A stretch of 45,841 nucleotides of DNA from Flavipsychrobacter sp. (GTDB lineage: Bacteria; Bacteroidota; Bacteroidia; Chitinophagales; Chitinophagaceae), in the NCBI GenBank assembly GCA_024508935.1, contig JANINW010000027.1, forward strand, positions 1,825 through 47,665, written 5' to 3'. Below are positions 31,730 through 40,053 of this stretch, piece after piece. Within the stretch, counting starts at the first letter, position 1. Each line of letters opens with the position of its first letter. The notes below the pieces were generated by a model, which saw only the letters and a list, made by a program, of their open reading frames with translations, had not been told where the DNA came from and did no database searches. A program made the position numbers and the translations under genes.

Positions 31730-33679
31730 TTAGCTGGTTCTTATTTGCCTTACAATTACGGTACCTAATTTTTTCAATATCTCAGCTTCCGATTTTTTCA
31801 GTTCCAATAGCTTGGCCAGCAATGCTTGCAGCTTGGCACTATCTTGTTCTGTCTTCAGCCTTGTCAATACCTGCATCTGCACTTCTTTCAATTTCCTCAT
31901 TTCGAAATAGGTAAGTGTGCTGTCTACTTCGTTTAGATAATTCAGCTCTCCATGCAGGGTCTCAATACCATAGTTCTCCTTCCACTTGGGGCTCATTTCG
32001 TTATTCGTCTGCAACAATGAAGCTATTTTATGTTGTATCTCAGTGTCGGCATGATTGACAAAGAATGAAACAGCCGGCGCTGTTTTATAGTTACCCAGGT
32101 AAGCAAAATAACTATCGTAAATATGGCGGGCCAATGGCGTTTCTATCAGCTCGGGGTCTACACGTTCATGCATTAATGCTGCAACGTTGGCATAGCCTTC
32201 GTGTGCTTTATCTCCATGCTCCAACAGCACACGCACCAACTCCCATTCCTGGTATTCGTCTGCTGCCGCTTGCTGTGCTACACCAGGCATTACCGGCTCA
32301 TCATGAATTTCGGGTTGCTCAGGTGCTGCTTCCTCTTTGCGGCTGCCTGTACGGCGTTCCTGATCTACCCTGTCGCGTATGTATTTGTTTACAAGATTTA
32401 CCAGCTTGGTCTCGTCTACGCCCAGCTTGCGGGCAGCTTCACGTATATAGTAATCCTGCAGGGCAAAGTCTTCAGCTTTGTTGATCCGCGAAACGCTTTC
32501 AGCAATTTCATTCACCAGTTTTGATTTCCGCACCGGATCATCACCGGCTTCTTTCATACCCACCTCCATACGGAAGCTGATCACATCCTGCTTATGCTCC
32601 TTTACGTATTCGTGAAACCTGGCAGCACCCGATTTCTGGATAAAACTATCAGGATCTTCTCCTTCCGGTAGCAGTACCAGTTGCACATTGAAGCTTTGGG
32701 ACAAGGCCATATCCAGCCCGCGCAGTGCTGCTTTTACACCTGCAGCATCACCGTCATACAGTATGGTAAGGTTGCGTGTTAGCTGTCCTATAAGGCGCAA
32801 CTGGTCTTCGGTAAGCGAGGTACCACTACTGGCTACCACGTTTTCCACCCCACCCTGGTGCAGGGATATTACATCTGTATATCCCTCTACCAGGAAACAT
32901 TCATCCTGCTTGCTTATAGTTTGCCGCGACTGGTACATACCGTACAGTATGCGGCTTTTATTGTACAATTCATTTTCGGGGGAATTGATATACTTGGGAG
33001 CCTTATCGTTGCTCTTCAGTATACGGGCACCAAAGCCCAATATCCGCCCCGTCATACTTTGGATGGGGAATATGACCCTTCCCCGGTAGCCATCATAGTA
33101 TATACCGGAACGGTTCTTTACCAGGCCGGCCTTCTCCATCAGGTCGGGGTTATACCCTTTTTGCAAGGCAGTGCTATAGAACGCTGTATTTGCTTCTGGG
33201 CTGTACCCCAGCCTGAATTTTTCAATGATATCCTTCCTGAAACCACGCTGCTTGAAATAGGATAAGCCTATGGCCTGCCCTTCCTCGGTATACAATAAGG
33301 TATCATGAAAATATTGGGCTGCATATTCATTAAGTATACGCAGGCTTTCTTCTGCTAATTGCTGTTGCTGTTGTTCGGGCGTACGCTCTGTTTCCTGCAG
33401 GGCTATTTTATAGTAATCTGCCAGCCAGCGGATAGCCTCGGGGTAGGTTAGCTTTTCATGGTCTTGTACAAATGACACTACATTGCCACCTTTGCCACAA
33501 CCAAAACATTTGTAAATGCCCCGTGTGCCGGATACCGAAAAGGATGGAGTCTTTTCGTTATGAAAAGGACAATTGGCTATATAATTGGCACCACGCTTTT
33601 TCAGCCGGACAAACTGCCCGACTATCTCCACTATATCTGCACGGTTCAAAACCTCCTGTATCGAAGCGGGGGAAATCAT
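31730..33679 (-). CDS. dnaG: DNA primase
   Basis: A 649-residue primase that makes RNA primers at the replication fork. The N-terminal CHC2 zinc finger uses C37, H40, C58 and C61 (NCPFHNEKTPSF ... YKCFGCGKGGN). The catalytic core includes the YNPDLMEKAGL region, RVIFPIQSMTGRILGFGAR and a TOPRIM domain with ECFLVEGYTDVISLHQ and LTILYDGDAAGVKAALRG. The C-terminal 200 residues form the helicase-interaction region and are less conserved. Length is normal. ATG start with a TATCTTTG -7 motif between it and the upstream gene, so it can be transcribed separately from ispD. Confidence 0.97.
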   Translation of the reverse strand: MISPASIQEVLNRADIVEIVGQFVRLKKRGANYIANCPFHNEKTPSFSVSGTRGIYKCFGCGKGGNVVSFVQDHEKLTYPEAIRWLADYYKIALQETERTPEQQQQQLAEESLRILNEYAAQYFHDTLLYTEEGQAIGLSYFKQRGFRKDIIEKFRLGYSPEANTAFYSTALQKGYNPDLMEKAGLVKNRSGIYYDGYRGRVIFPIQSMTGRILGFGARILKSNDKAPKYINSPENELYNKSRILYGMYQSRQTISKQDECFLVEGYTDVISLHQGGVENVVASSGTSLTEDQLRLIGQLTRNLTILYDGDAAGVKAALRGLDMALSQSFNVQLVLLPEGEDPDSFIQKSGAARFHEYVKEHKQDVISFRMEVGMKEAGDDPVRKSKLVNEIAESVSRINKAEDFALQDYYIREAARKLGVDETKLVNLVNKYIRDRVDQERRTGSRKEEAAPEQPEIHDEPVMPGVAQQAAADEYQEWELVRVLLEHGDKAHEGYANVAALMHERVDPELIETPLARHIYDSYFAYLGNYKTAPAVSFFVNHADTEIQHKIASLLQTNNEMSPKWKENYGIETLHGELNYLNEVDSTLTYFEMRKLKEVQMQVLTRLKTEQDSAKLQALLAKLLELKKSEAEILKKLGTVIVRQIRTS

Positions 33680-33706
33680 TCTGCTAATTTAACAAAGAAA
33701 AGACCG

Positions 33707-33714
33707 CAAAGATA
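33707..33714 (-). promoter_or_regulatory. Putative internal -7 promoter element (TATCTTTG) before dnaG
   Basis: Exact TAnnTTTG match on the minus strand, placed between the stop of the upstream hypothetical gene (33715) and the dnaG ATG (33679), giving a leader of about 20 bases. It would make dnaG-ruvX-def-sigma-anti-sigma a sub-operon. Confidence 0.55.
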
Positions 33715-34632
33715 TTAATAACTGAGCAGGGTCACGAATTTTACCCTTTCCCTGCCTTTTGTAAACACATGCCAGTTTCCGTCATATTCTATACGGGAAG
33801 GCAATAATTTCTTACCCACCTGTATGGTCAGCACCTTCATATGCACATCAAAGTCATACACCACTGTTCTGTAAGACAGGGAATAGGTACGGGCTACAAT
33901 GGAATAGTCTGATTTCCTGAACCAGGTGGTTAGCTCATTATATACCACATCATCTTCGTAGCCCTTTTTAGGTAGTGCCTTGAATACATAACATGCTTCG
34001 CCATTGTATTCGTCGGACGACAGTTTAAAATCGTACAACTTAGCTACACCCGGTTCAAAAATGGCTGCTTTATCGCCCATAAAGGGTACACCTGCTACCT
34101 TGCTGCCGGGGTTAAACATCAGTTGCTTTAGTTTGTAGGAATTATTAGCAACCATCCCCGTACCGGTTTTGACAGGACCACTGCCTACAATATCATTCTC
34201 ATTGCATATTTTCCCTTTAGTAAAAAACAGGTAGGCATACAGCTCGGCCGTATAATACCTGTAGTCACCGTTTCGTTTGTAAAAATTCCCGGTGGTCTTT
34301 TCATCCAGCACTTGCATAGTGCGGCAACCATTAGCTACGTGCTGCTTTGTCCTGCTGTATAACGATGCTTTTACATGCCCTTTTTCATCTAATACCTTGA
34401 TATCGTTTACCGCGCTAAAAGTAAGTACGCGCAAACTGCGAAAGGCTTTGTAAAAAGTAGTGTCATTTTTTACCCGCTTAATAAATGCATTTACATCAAA
34501 TCCTTTACGCACAGCCGTTACTACCACCTCATCCATTTTTATAGGCAACGAAAAAATACTGCTGTCCTTTTGCTGCGCAAAAAGCGTTGTAGTATTAAAC
34601 AAACAAAGAAATATGAACAGGTATTTAAGCAT
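33715..34632 (-). CDS. Hypothetical secreted protein translationally coupled to ispD
   Basis: A 305-residue protein of unknown function. MLKYLFIFLCLFNTTTLFAQ is a clear Sec signal peptide. The mature start (SLPIKMDEVVVTAVRKGFD) resembles the EVVVTA linker found between the carboxypeptidase-regulatory-like domain and the plug of Bacteroidota outer-membrane proteins, but no such domain precedes it here. The rest looks beta-rich and may form a LolA-like or half-barrel sheet (YDFKLSSDEYNGEACYVF, YSLSYRTVVYDFDVHMKVL). I set the start at ATG 34632, which fits the signal peptide and overlaps the ispD stop by 8 bases (ATGCTTAA). Earlier in-frame starts would lie inside ispD. Periplasmic or outer-membrane location is inferred. 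Confidence 0.75.
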   Translation of the reverse strand: MLKYLFIFLCLFNTTTLFAQQKDSSIFSLPIKMDEVVVTAVRKGFDVNAFIKRVKNDTTFYKAFRSLRVLTFSAVNDIKVLDEKGHVKASLYSRTKQHVANGCRTMQVLDEKTTGNFYKRNGDYRYYTAELYAYLFFTKGKICNENDIVGSGPVKTGTGMVANNSYKLKQLMFNPGSKVAGVPFMGDKAAIFEPGVAKLYDFKLSSDEYNGEACYVFKALPKKGYEDDVVYNELTTWFRKSDYSIVARTYSLSYRTVVYDFDVHMKVLTIQVGKKLLPSRIEYDGNWHVFTKGRERVKFVTLLSY

Positions 34633-35305
34633 GGTGTATTCTTGCATGCAGCAATGCCTCTGCAATAATGAGGTCTTCAGGAGTGGTTACTTTTATATTA
34701 CTCCGTTCTCCTTCAACCAGGTAAATTTTTGTGCCGTGAGCTTCTACTACGGTTGCCTCATCTGTAAAAGCATCGGTATAAGGCTGTTTAAATGCCGGCA
34801 GTAAAATATCTGCACGGAATGTTTGCGGTGTTTGTATAATGCGCAGTTGGCTACGGTCTACCGGCCTGCTTTTATCATCCTCAACCAGGCGCATACTATC
34901 TGCCACAGCAATGGCGGGTATGGCACTGCCCTTCTCTGCAGCCTGCTCATAACAGCGGCGAATTAGATCAACAGACACCAAAGGCCGCACCCCATCCTGC
35001 ACAAAAACTATTGCATTATCGCTCACCGCTTTCAGTCCATTTTGTACACTATGGTAGCGGGTTTCGCCACCGGCTACTATGGTTATATCTATGCGCTCTT
35101 CAAAAGCCTGTAATACCATTTGCGCATAACTAAGCTGATCTTGCGGTAATACCAGCACCAGTTGCATATCTGCATACGCATCTTTAAATGCTTTTATAGT
35201 ATGATATAAAACAGGTTTATCCTGCAAAGGCAGGAACTGCTTGGGCAAAGCACTACCCATACGCACCCCTTTGCCGCCTGCTACTATTACTGCAATTTTT
35301 TCCAT
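34625..35305 (-). CDS. ispD: 2-C-methyl-D-erythritol 4-phosphate cytidylyltransferase
   Basis: A 226-residue MEP-pathway enzyme that joins CTP and MEP to give CDP-ME. The N-terminal nucleotide-binding loop VIVAGGKGVRMGSALPKQF is diagnostic. VAGGETRYHSVQNGL, VQDGVRPLVS, QTPQTFRADIL, FTDEATVVEAHG and the C-terminal NIKVTTPEDLIIAEALL complete the family pattern. A 15-residue upstream extension is open but runs to the edge of the preceding terminator, so MEKIAVIVAGG at 35305 is taken as the start. It heads a minus-strand run that continues through dnaG to the anti-sigma factor. ispH lies elsewhere in the window. Confidence 0.95.
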   Translation of the reverse strand: MEKIAVIVAGGKGVRMGSALPKQFLPLQDKPVLYHTIKAFKDAYADMQLVLVLPQDQLSYAQMVLQAFEERIDITIVAGGETRYHSVQNGLKAVSDNAIVFVQDGVRPLVSVDLIRRCYEQAAEKGSAIPAIAVADSMRLVEDDKSRPVDRSQLRIIQTPQTFRADILLPAFKQPYTDAFTDEATVVEAHGTKIYLVEGERSNIKVTTPEDLIIAEALLHARIHHA

Positions 35306-35350
35306 AAGGCCGGTACAAAAAAACGGCATTATAGCCGCAATGCAAAACAA

Positions 35351-35371
35351 AGCCCCGCAAATTGCGGGGCT
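35351..35371 (-). terminator. Terminator of the first POT transporter gene
   Basis: Nine-base stem AGCCCCGCA / TGCGGGGCT around AAT, followed in the minus-strand transcript by TTTGTTTTGC. It lies 30 bases after the transporter stop and isolates it from ispD. Confidence 0.8.
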
Positions 35372-35400
35372 ACTAACATATTGGGATAAATTTCCAATAC

Positions 35401-36885
35401 CTATTTTACCTCCTGCATCATCTTGCGCACCAGCGGAGATATGATTATCAGCACTACACCTGCTATCAGCGCATAAATGGCCAATTGCCTGTACCCATCT
35501 GTATAAGCCATCAGCTTAGTAGTCAGAGAAGCATTCTCATCGGCAGTAGCCATACCGGCACCCAGTATACCGGCCACATACTGTCCATAAGCACTGGCCA
35601 GGAACCACATGCCCATCATTACCCCCCAAAGCGGTTTGGGAGAAAGCTTGGTCATGATAGACAAGCCTATGGGCGATAAACATAACTCACCTATAGTAAT
35701 AACCAGGTAAGCCAATGTGAATACATTGAGTGAGGTCATGCCATTGGCATCTGCAAAGAAACGTGTAGCATAGAAAACATAGAAGGCTGCCGCCAAAAAA
35801 AGAAAGCCTAAACCAAACTTAACAACGGTATTCGGTTCTATCTTTTTCTGGCTCATCCATACCCACAGCAAGCCTATAAGCGGACTGAATAAAATAACGA
35901 AGACAGAATTGGACGTATTATTTACCACGTTAGGGTCTATATGCATACCTACTACTGTATCGTGCAGGTTGTATAAAGCAAATAGGCTTAAAGAGCCTCC
36001 GCTCTGCTCAAAGAACGCCCAAAAGAAAATAGAAAATATGATAAACACCAATGCTGCTACCAGTTTCTTGCGTTCGGCAACAGAATATTTAAACATTTCA
36101 TACACCAGGTAAATCAGCGTTAGCGGCCCGATGATGTACATGAAATAATCTGTATACTCGGTATTGGTAACCAGTAGTAATACAATAGGCAATACTGCAA
36201 GCGAACCAACAAACACAGCTATTTCCCGTATTTTTCTTTTACCCGCCGGCAGGTGCAGTAAGGGCGATATACCTATTGGCCCCATCATACGTTGTGTGAA
36301 CAGGAAGGTAACCAGGCCTATAATCATAACGATACCGGCAAAAGAAAAGGCCAGGCTCCACGAATATTGCTTACCCACCCATACACAAAGAAAGCCCCCT
36401 AATAACGCACCAATATTGATGCCTGAATAAAACAGGCCGAAACCGGCATCGCGCCTGCTATCGCCTGCGCGGTACAGATCGCCTACCATGGTAGATATAT
36501 TGGGTTTGAAAAAGCCTGTACCTACTATAGTAAAACAGGTACCTATATAAAAAAGGTCTTTGGGAGAGGCAGCAATAATAAAGCTACCTGCTATCATCAG
36601 CAGGCCACCCCAGAAAAGTGATTTCCTGAAACCCAGCACCTTATCGGCAAAGAGGCCACCAATAAAAGTGAATGCATAGACAAATGCCTGTATAGCACCA
36701 TATTGCAGGTTGGCCACTTTCTCCGCCAGCAACAACTGCGATACCATAAACACGGTAAGCATACCACGCATACCGTAAAAACAAAACCGTTCCCACATTT
36801 CTGTAAGGAACAATAGCCATAGTTGTTTAGGATACTTCCCTTTAAAGTCCTGTATCTCTTCTAATGTTAGCGCCTGCTGCGACAT
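35401..36885 (-). CDS. Peptide MFS transporter (POT/PTR family), paralogue 1
   Basis: A 494-residue proton-coupled oligopeptide transporter in the inner membrane. The POT signature EMWERFCFYGMRG in helix 1 contains the ExxERFxYYG proton-coupling motif (here with FCF for FxY). The second signature FFKPNISTMVGDLYRAGDSRRDAGFGLFYSGINIGALLGG is present in helices 4 to 5 and the C-terminal ELCLSPIGLSIMTKLSP motif is intact. Length is typical. It would import di- and tripeptides. It is followed by its own terminator and preceded by the second paralogue on the same strand, 116 bases away, so the pair is duplicated but not co-transcribed. Confidence 0.93.
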   Translation of the reverse strand: MSQQALTLEEIQDFKGKYPKQLWLLFLTEMWERFCFYGMRGMLTVFMVSQLLLAEKVANLQYGAIQAFVYAFTFIGGLFADKVLGFRKSLFWGGLLMIAGSFIIAASPKDLFYIGTCFTIVGTGFFKPNISTMVGDLYRAGDSRRDAGFGLFYSGINIGALLGGFLCVWVGKQYSWSLAFSFAGIVMIIGLVTFLFTQRMMGPIGISPLLHLPAGKRKIREIAVFVGSLAVLPIVLLLVTNTEYTDYFMYIIGPLTLIYLVYEMFKYSVAERKKLVAALVFIIFSIFFWAFFEQSGGSLSLFALYNLHDTVVGMHIDPNVVNNTSNSVFVILFSPLIGLLWVWMSQKKIEPNTVVKFGLGFLFLAAAFYVFYATRFFADANGMTSLNVFTLAYLVITIGELCLSPIGLSIMTKLSPKPLWGVMMGMWFLASAYGQYVAGILGAGMATADENASLTTKLMAYTDGYRQLAIYALIAGVVLIIISPLVRKMMQEVK

Positions 36886-36955
36886 GAATAATAGATAGTT
36901 TAGCCACCAAATTAAACTTTATTTCCTATTGCCCCTTTTTATCACCCACAAAAAA

Positions 36956-36975
36956 AGCAGGGCTTAAGCCCTGCT
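36956..36975 (-). terminator. Terminator of the second POT transporter gene
   Basis: Perfect 20-bp palindrome AGCAGGGCTTAAGCCCTGCT with a T-run after it in the minus-strand transcript, 26 bases beyond the transporter stop. Confidence 0.85.
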
Positions 36976-37001
36976 TTTCGAAAACATTAAAGACTAAAAT
37001 A

Positions 37002-38576
37002 TTAATGTACGCCATGCATCATTTTCTTCAGTTTGCCGCAAAGCAGGAAGAGGATGACAGAAGCTGCGCCGGCAAAGCCTACAAATATCATGAAGTACGT
37101 GTAAAGGCTATCTATTTCCATACCCAGGAAATGCGGGTGTGTTGGCAGACTTGGATCAGGATACAAGGCACTCATGGCACCAGCCAGTTTATTACCGGTA
37201 GCTACCGCCAGGAACCAAATACCCATCATCAATGAAGTAAACCTGCCCGGGGTCAGCTTATTTACCATAGACAAACCAATAGGGCTCAGGAACAATTCAC
37301 CTATAGTATGCAGGAAGTATAGACCAGTAAGAAATATAATACTTGCACCCTGCTCAGGGATACTCTTAGCACCCATAGCAATGAAGAGGTAACCTAATGC
37401 AAGAAAAGCAAGACCGAGTGATTGTTTGTAAGGGGCTACCGGCTCTTTACCTTTTTTGGCAAAGCGTACCCACATAGCACTGATGATCGGCGCTAATATT
37501 ACAATGAACCCAGCATTGAAGCTTTGGAAATAGCTGGCAGGCATTTCCCATCCGAAAATATGGCGATTAGTCTGTGCATCGGCAAAGAAGGTAAGCGAAG
37601 CACCCGCCTGTTCGAAACACATCCAGAAGAATATCACGAATATCATGATAAGGATAATAACCCATAGCCTGTCTTTTTCTACTTTGGTCAGTGTACTATC
37701 AGTAATAATAACGAAAGGACCTACCAATGTCATACCGTATATCAGCGAGCCCCAAACATCTACGCCCAGTACAAAAAACAGGATGGAGAATACAGCTATG
37801 ATACCACCTATCAGGATGGTCAATTGTTTTGAATTGAACCCTCCATCTGCAGGTTTTGCAGATTTTTCAGCACCTGTAGCCATGCCAGTCTCTTCATCGC
37901 CGCCAATAGGCGCAGCATCCATCAGTTTATTCGGTCCTACACCTAACTGGCGTCCATCAGGCCCTACTACATATTTATTTTTCGTCATGTAGAATATCAC
38001 CATGCTTATCAGCATACCTACACCGGCAGAGAAGAAACCCCATTTAAAGTCTACGTTCTCTCCCAGGTAACCACATATAAGTGGCGCCAGGAATGCACCT
38101 GCGTTGATACCCATATAAAATATCGTATAAGCAGCATCCTTACGGCCATCGCCCTCGGGGTAAAGCTGTCCCACCATAGTCGAGATATTCGGCTTGAAGA
38201 AACCATTACCAAATATGAGGAAGGTAAGGCCTGCCCACATCATACTGATGGCAAAGCCCTTATCAGTACTATGAGATGCAGCAGCAGAGAAGAACATCAG
38301 GAACTGGCCGATGGCCATCAATATACCGCCTACAAAGATGGACTTACGGTTGCCCCAATAACGGTCTGCAACATAACCACCAATAAGTGGGGTAAGATAA
38401 ACAAGTCCCGTATAGCTACCATATATATTACTTGCCAGTGCCTTGTCAAGCAACAGCATTTTGGTCATGTACAGCGCAAATATGGCACGCATACCATAGT
38501 AACTGAACCTTTCCCAAAACTCTGTAGCAAAAAGCACGTATAGCCCTTTCGGGTGTCCCTGTTGTGTACTACTCAT
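37002..38576 (-). CDS. Peptide MFS transporter (POT/PTR family), paralogue 2
   Basis: A 524-residue oligopeptide/H+ symporter. Helix 1 has EFWERFSYYGMRAIF, and FFKPNISTMVGQLYPEGDGRKDAAYTIFYMGINAGAFL and ELFLSPIGLSMVNKLTPG are conserved. It differs from its neighbour by a longer hydrophilic loop after helix 6 (about residues 215-250, rich in G, A, K and E), which accounts for most of the 30 extra residues. A near-consensus -7 motif TATCTTTC lies on the minus strand a short way upstream of the ATG. Its terminator separates it from paralogue 1, so each can be regulated on its own. Confidence 0.93.
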   Translation of the reverse strand: MSSTQQGHPKGLYVLFATEFWERFSYYGMRAIFALYMTKMLLLDKALASNIYGSYTGLVYLTPLIGGYVADRYWGNRKSIFVGGILMAIGQFLMFFSAAASHSTDKGFAISMMWAGLTFLIFGNGFFKPNISTMVGQLYPEGDGRKDAAYTIFYMGINAGAFLAPLICGYLGENVDFKWGFFSAGVGMLISMVIFYMTKNKYVVGPDGRQLGVGPNKLMDAAPIGGDEETGMATGAEKSAKPADGGFNSKQLTILIGGIIAVFSILFFVLGVDVWGSLIYGMTLVGPFVIITDSTLTKVEKDRLWVIILIMIFVIFFWMCFEQAGASLTFFADAQTNRHIFGWEMPASYFQSFNAGFIVILAPIISAMWVRFAKKGKEPVAPYKQSLGLAFLALGYLFIAMGAKSIPEQGASIIFLTGLYFLHTIGELFLSPIGLSMVNKLTPGRFTSLMMGIWFLAVATGNKLAGAMSALYPDPSLPTHPHFLGMEIDSLYTYFMIFVGFAGAASVILFLLCGKLKKMMHGVH

Positions 38577-38678
38577 AAAATAAAATCAATTTGAATTGCG
38601 AAAGATAGTAAAATTTCAATACCAGCCACACTATGATACAAAAAATCACGCACATCGAGGTATATCCTCCTAATTAGA

Positions 38679-38686
38679 TATTTTTG
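38679..38686 (+). promoter_or_regulatory. Putative -7 promoter element (TATTTTTG) of purD
   Basis: Matches TAnnTTTG and ends 31 bases before the purD ATG at 38718. A small GAGG/CCTC inverted repeat lies just upstream (38657-38669). Confidence 0.45.
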
Positions 38687-38717
38687 CAAGCTCTTCAACG
38701 TTTTTAATATCCTTTAG

Positions 38718-40004
38718 ATGTCAGCATATAATATATTATTACTGGGCTCAGGTGGCCGCGAATCAGCTTTGGCATGGAAACTCAGCCAAAGCAAATTGTG
38801 CAAAGAACTGTTTATAGGGCCGGGCAATGCCGGCACATCCCAATATGGCAGCAATATCAATTTATCGGTTACTGATTTTGAAGCTATTAAACAGGTATGT
38901 ATTGACTATCATATCGACATACTTTTCCCGGGTGGTGAAGACTCTCTCGTAGCTGGCATCTGGGATTATTTTAAGAATGATGCTGAACTGAAACATATAA
39001 TTATAGCCGGCCCATCAAAAGAAGGTGCCCAGTTGGAAGGCAGCAAAGCATTTTCTAAAAAGTTCATGCAACGCCATAATATACCAACCGCTGGTTATGC
39101 AGAATTTACAGAAACTAATTTTGACGAAGGCATCAGTTATCTAAAGCAACACAGCCTGCCCATAGTTTTGAAAGCAGATGGGCTTGCCGCTGGTAAAGGC
39201 GTAGTAATAGCACAGTCTGTAGAAGAAGCTATTGAAGCTTTTACTATGATGATAAAAGAAGCCCAGTTTGGCGATGCCGGCAAAACTGTAGTTGTAGAGC
39301 AATTTCTTGCAGGGGTTGAGCTTTCTGTGTTTGCTTTTACAGATGGTACCAGTTATGTGTTACTGCCTGAAGCGAAAGACTACAAGCGTATAGGCGAGGG
39401 TGATACCGGCCCCAATACTGGCGGCATGGGCGCTATATCACCAGTACCGTTTGCCGCGGGCAATTTTATGCAAAAAGTAATAGATCGTATTGTAAACCCA
39501 ACCGTGAACGGATTGAAGGCAGAAAGTATCATTTACCAAGGTTTTATTTTCTTTGGACTGATAAATGTGAGCGGCGACCCTTATGTAATAGAATACAACT
39601 GCCGCATGGGCGATCCGGAAACAGAAGCAGTGATGCCAAGACTGGAGAATGACCTGGTAGAACTGATACTGAAAATGCAGCAAGGCAAACTGGATGAAGT
39701 AACCGTAAAACATGACAGCCGCGCTGCCGGTACCGTAATGCTTGTATCGGAAGGATACCCCGGCACCTATCCCAAAGGTAAAGCGATGAGTGGACTTGAC
39801 AAGGTGGAAGACAGTATTTTATTCCACGCCGGTACAACGAATAAAGACAGCCATATAGTAACCAATGGCGGACGGGTAATTGCCATCACCTCTTATGGCA
39901 GTAACATACAGGACGCACTGAATAAATCATTTGAAAGTGCAAAGCATATTGAATACGAAGGAAAGTATTACCGCAGGGATATAGGCTTTGAATTTAAAAA
40001 CTAA
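38718..40004 (+). CDS. purD: Phosphoribosylamine-glycine ligase
   Basis: A 428-residue ATP-grasp enzyme, second step of de novo purine synthesis, joining phosphoribosylamine and glycine. N-terminal LLLGSGGRESALAWKLSQS, GPGNAGT, FPGGEDSLVAG and LEGSKAFSKKFMQRHNIPT are conserved. The ATP-binding part has VLKADGLAAGKGVVIA, the GVELSVFAFTDG stretch, the DYKRIGEGDTGPNTGGMGA signature and the metal-binding EYNCRMGDPETEAVMPRL. Length is normal. Its stop codon lies at the left edge of a strong bidirectional terminator. No other pur genes are adjacent. Confidence 0.97.
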   Translation: MSAYNILLLGSGGRESALAWKLSQSKLCKELFIGPGNAGTSQYGSNINLSVTDFEAIKQVCIDYHIDILFPGGEDSLVAGIWDYFKNDAELKHIIIAGPSKEGAQLEGSKAFSKKFMQRHNIPTAGYAEFTETNFDEGISYLKQHSLPIVLKADGLAAGKGVVIAQSVEEAIEAFTMMIKEAQFGDAGKTVVVEQFLAGVELSVFAFTDGTSYVLLPEAKDYKRIGEGDTGPNTGGMGAISPVPFAAGNFMQKVIDRIVNPTVNGLKAESIIYQGFIFFGLINVSGDPYVIEYNCRMGDPETEAVMPRLENDLVELILKMQQGKLDEVTVKHDSRAAGTVMLVSEGYPGTYPKGKAMSGLDKVEDSILFHAGTTNKDSHIVTNGGRVIAITSYGSNIQDALNKSFESAKHIEYEGKYYRRDIGFEFKN

Positions 40005-40039
40005 CGATAAAGGCAGGAGAAATTCCTGCCTTTATCGTT
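40003..40039. terminator. Bidirectional terminator overlapping the purD stop codon
   Basis: Perfect 16-bp stem with core AAAGGCAGGA / TCCTGCCTTT and a 5-base loop. It separates purD from the convergent NAD(P)HX repair gene. Confidence 0.88.
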
Positions 40040-40053
40040 CCACTGCCATCATA

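Noticed and set aside
29281-33679. Classical macromolecular synthesis operon (rpsU-dnaG-rpoD)
   Set aside because: The sigma gene here is a 182-residue ECF factor with an anti-sigma partner, not primary sigma-70, and rpsU is absent.
34633-34665. Longer N-terminus for the secreted protein coupled to ispD
   Set aside because: The extra residues MQRHCCMQEYT precede the signal peptide and lie inside ispD; the ATG at 34632 fits the signal peptide and stop/start overlap.
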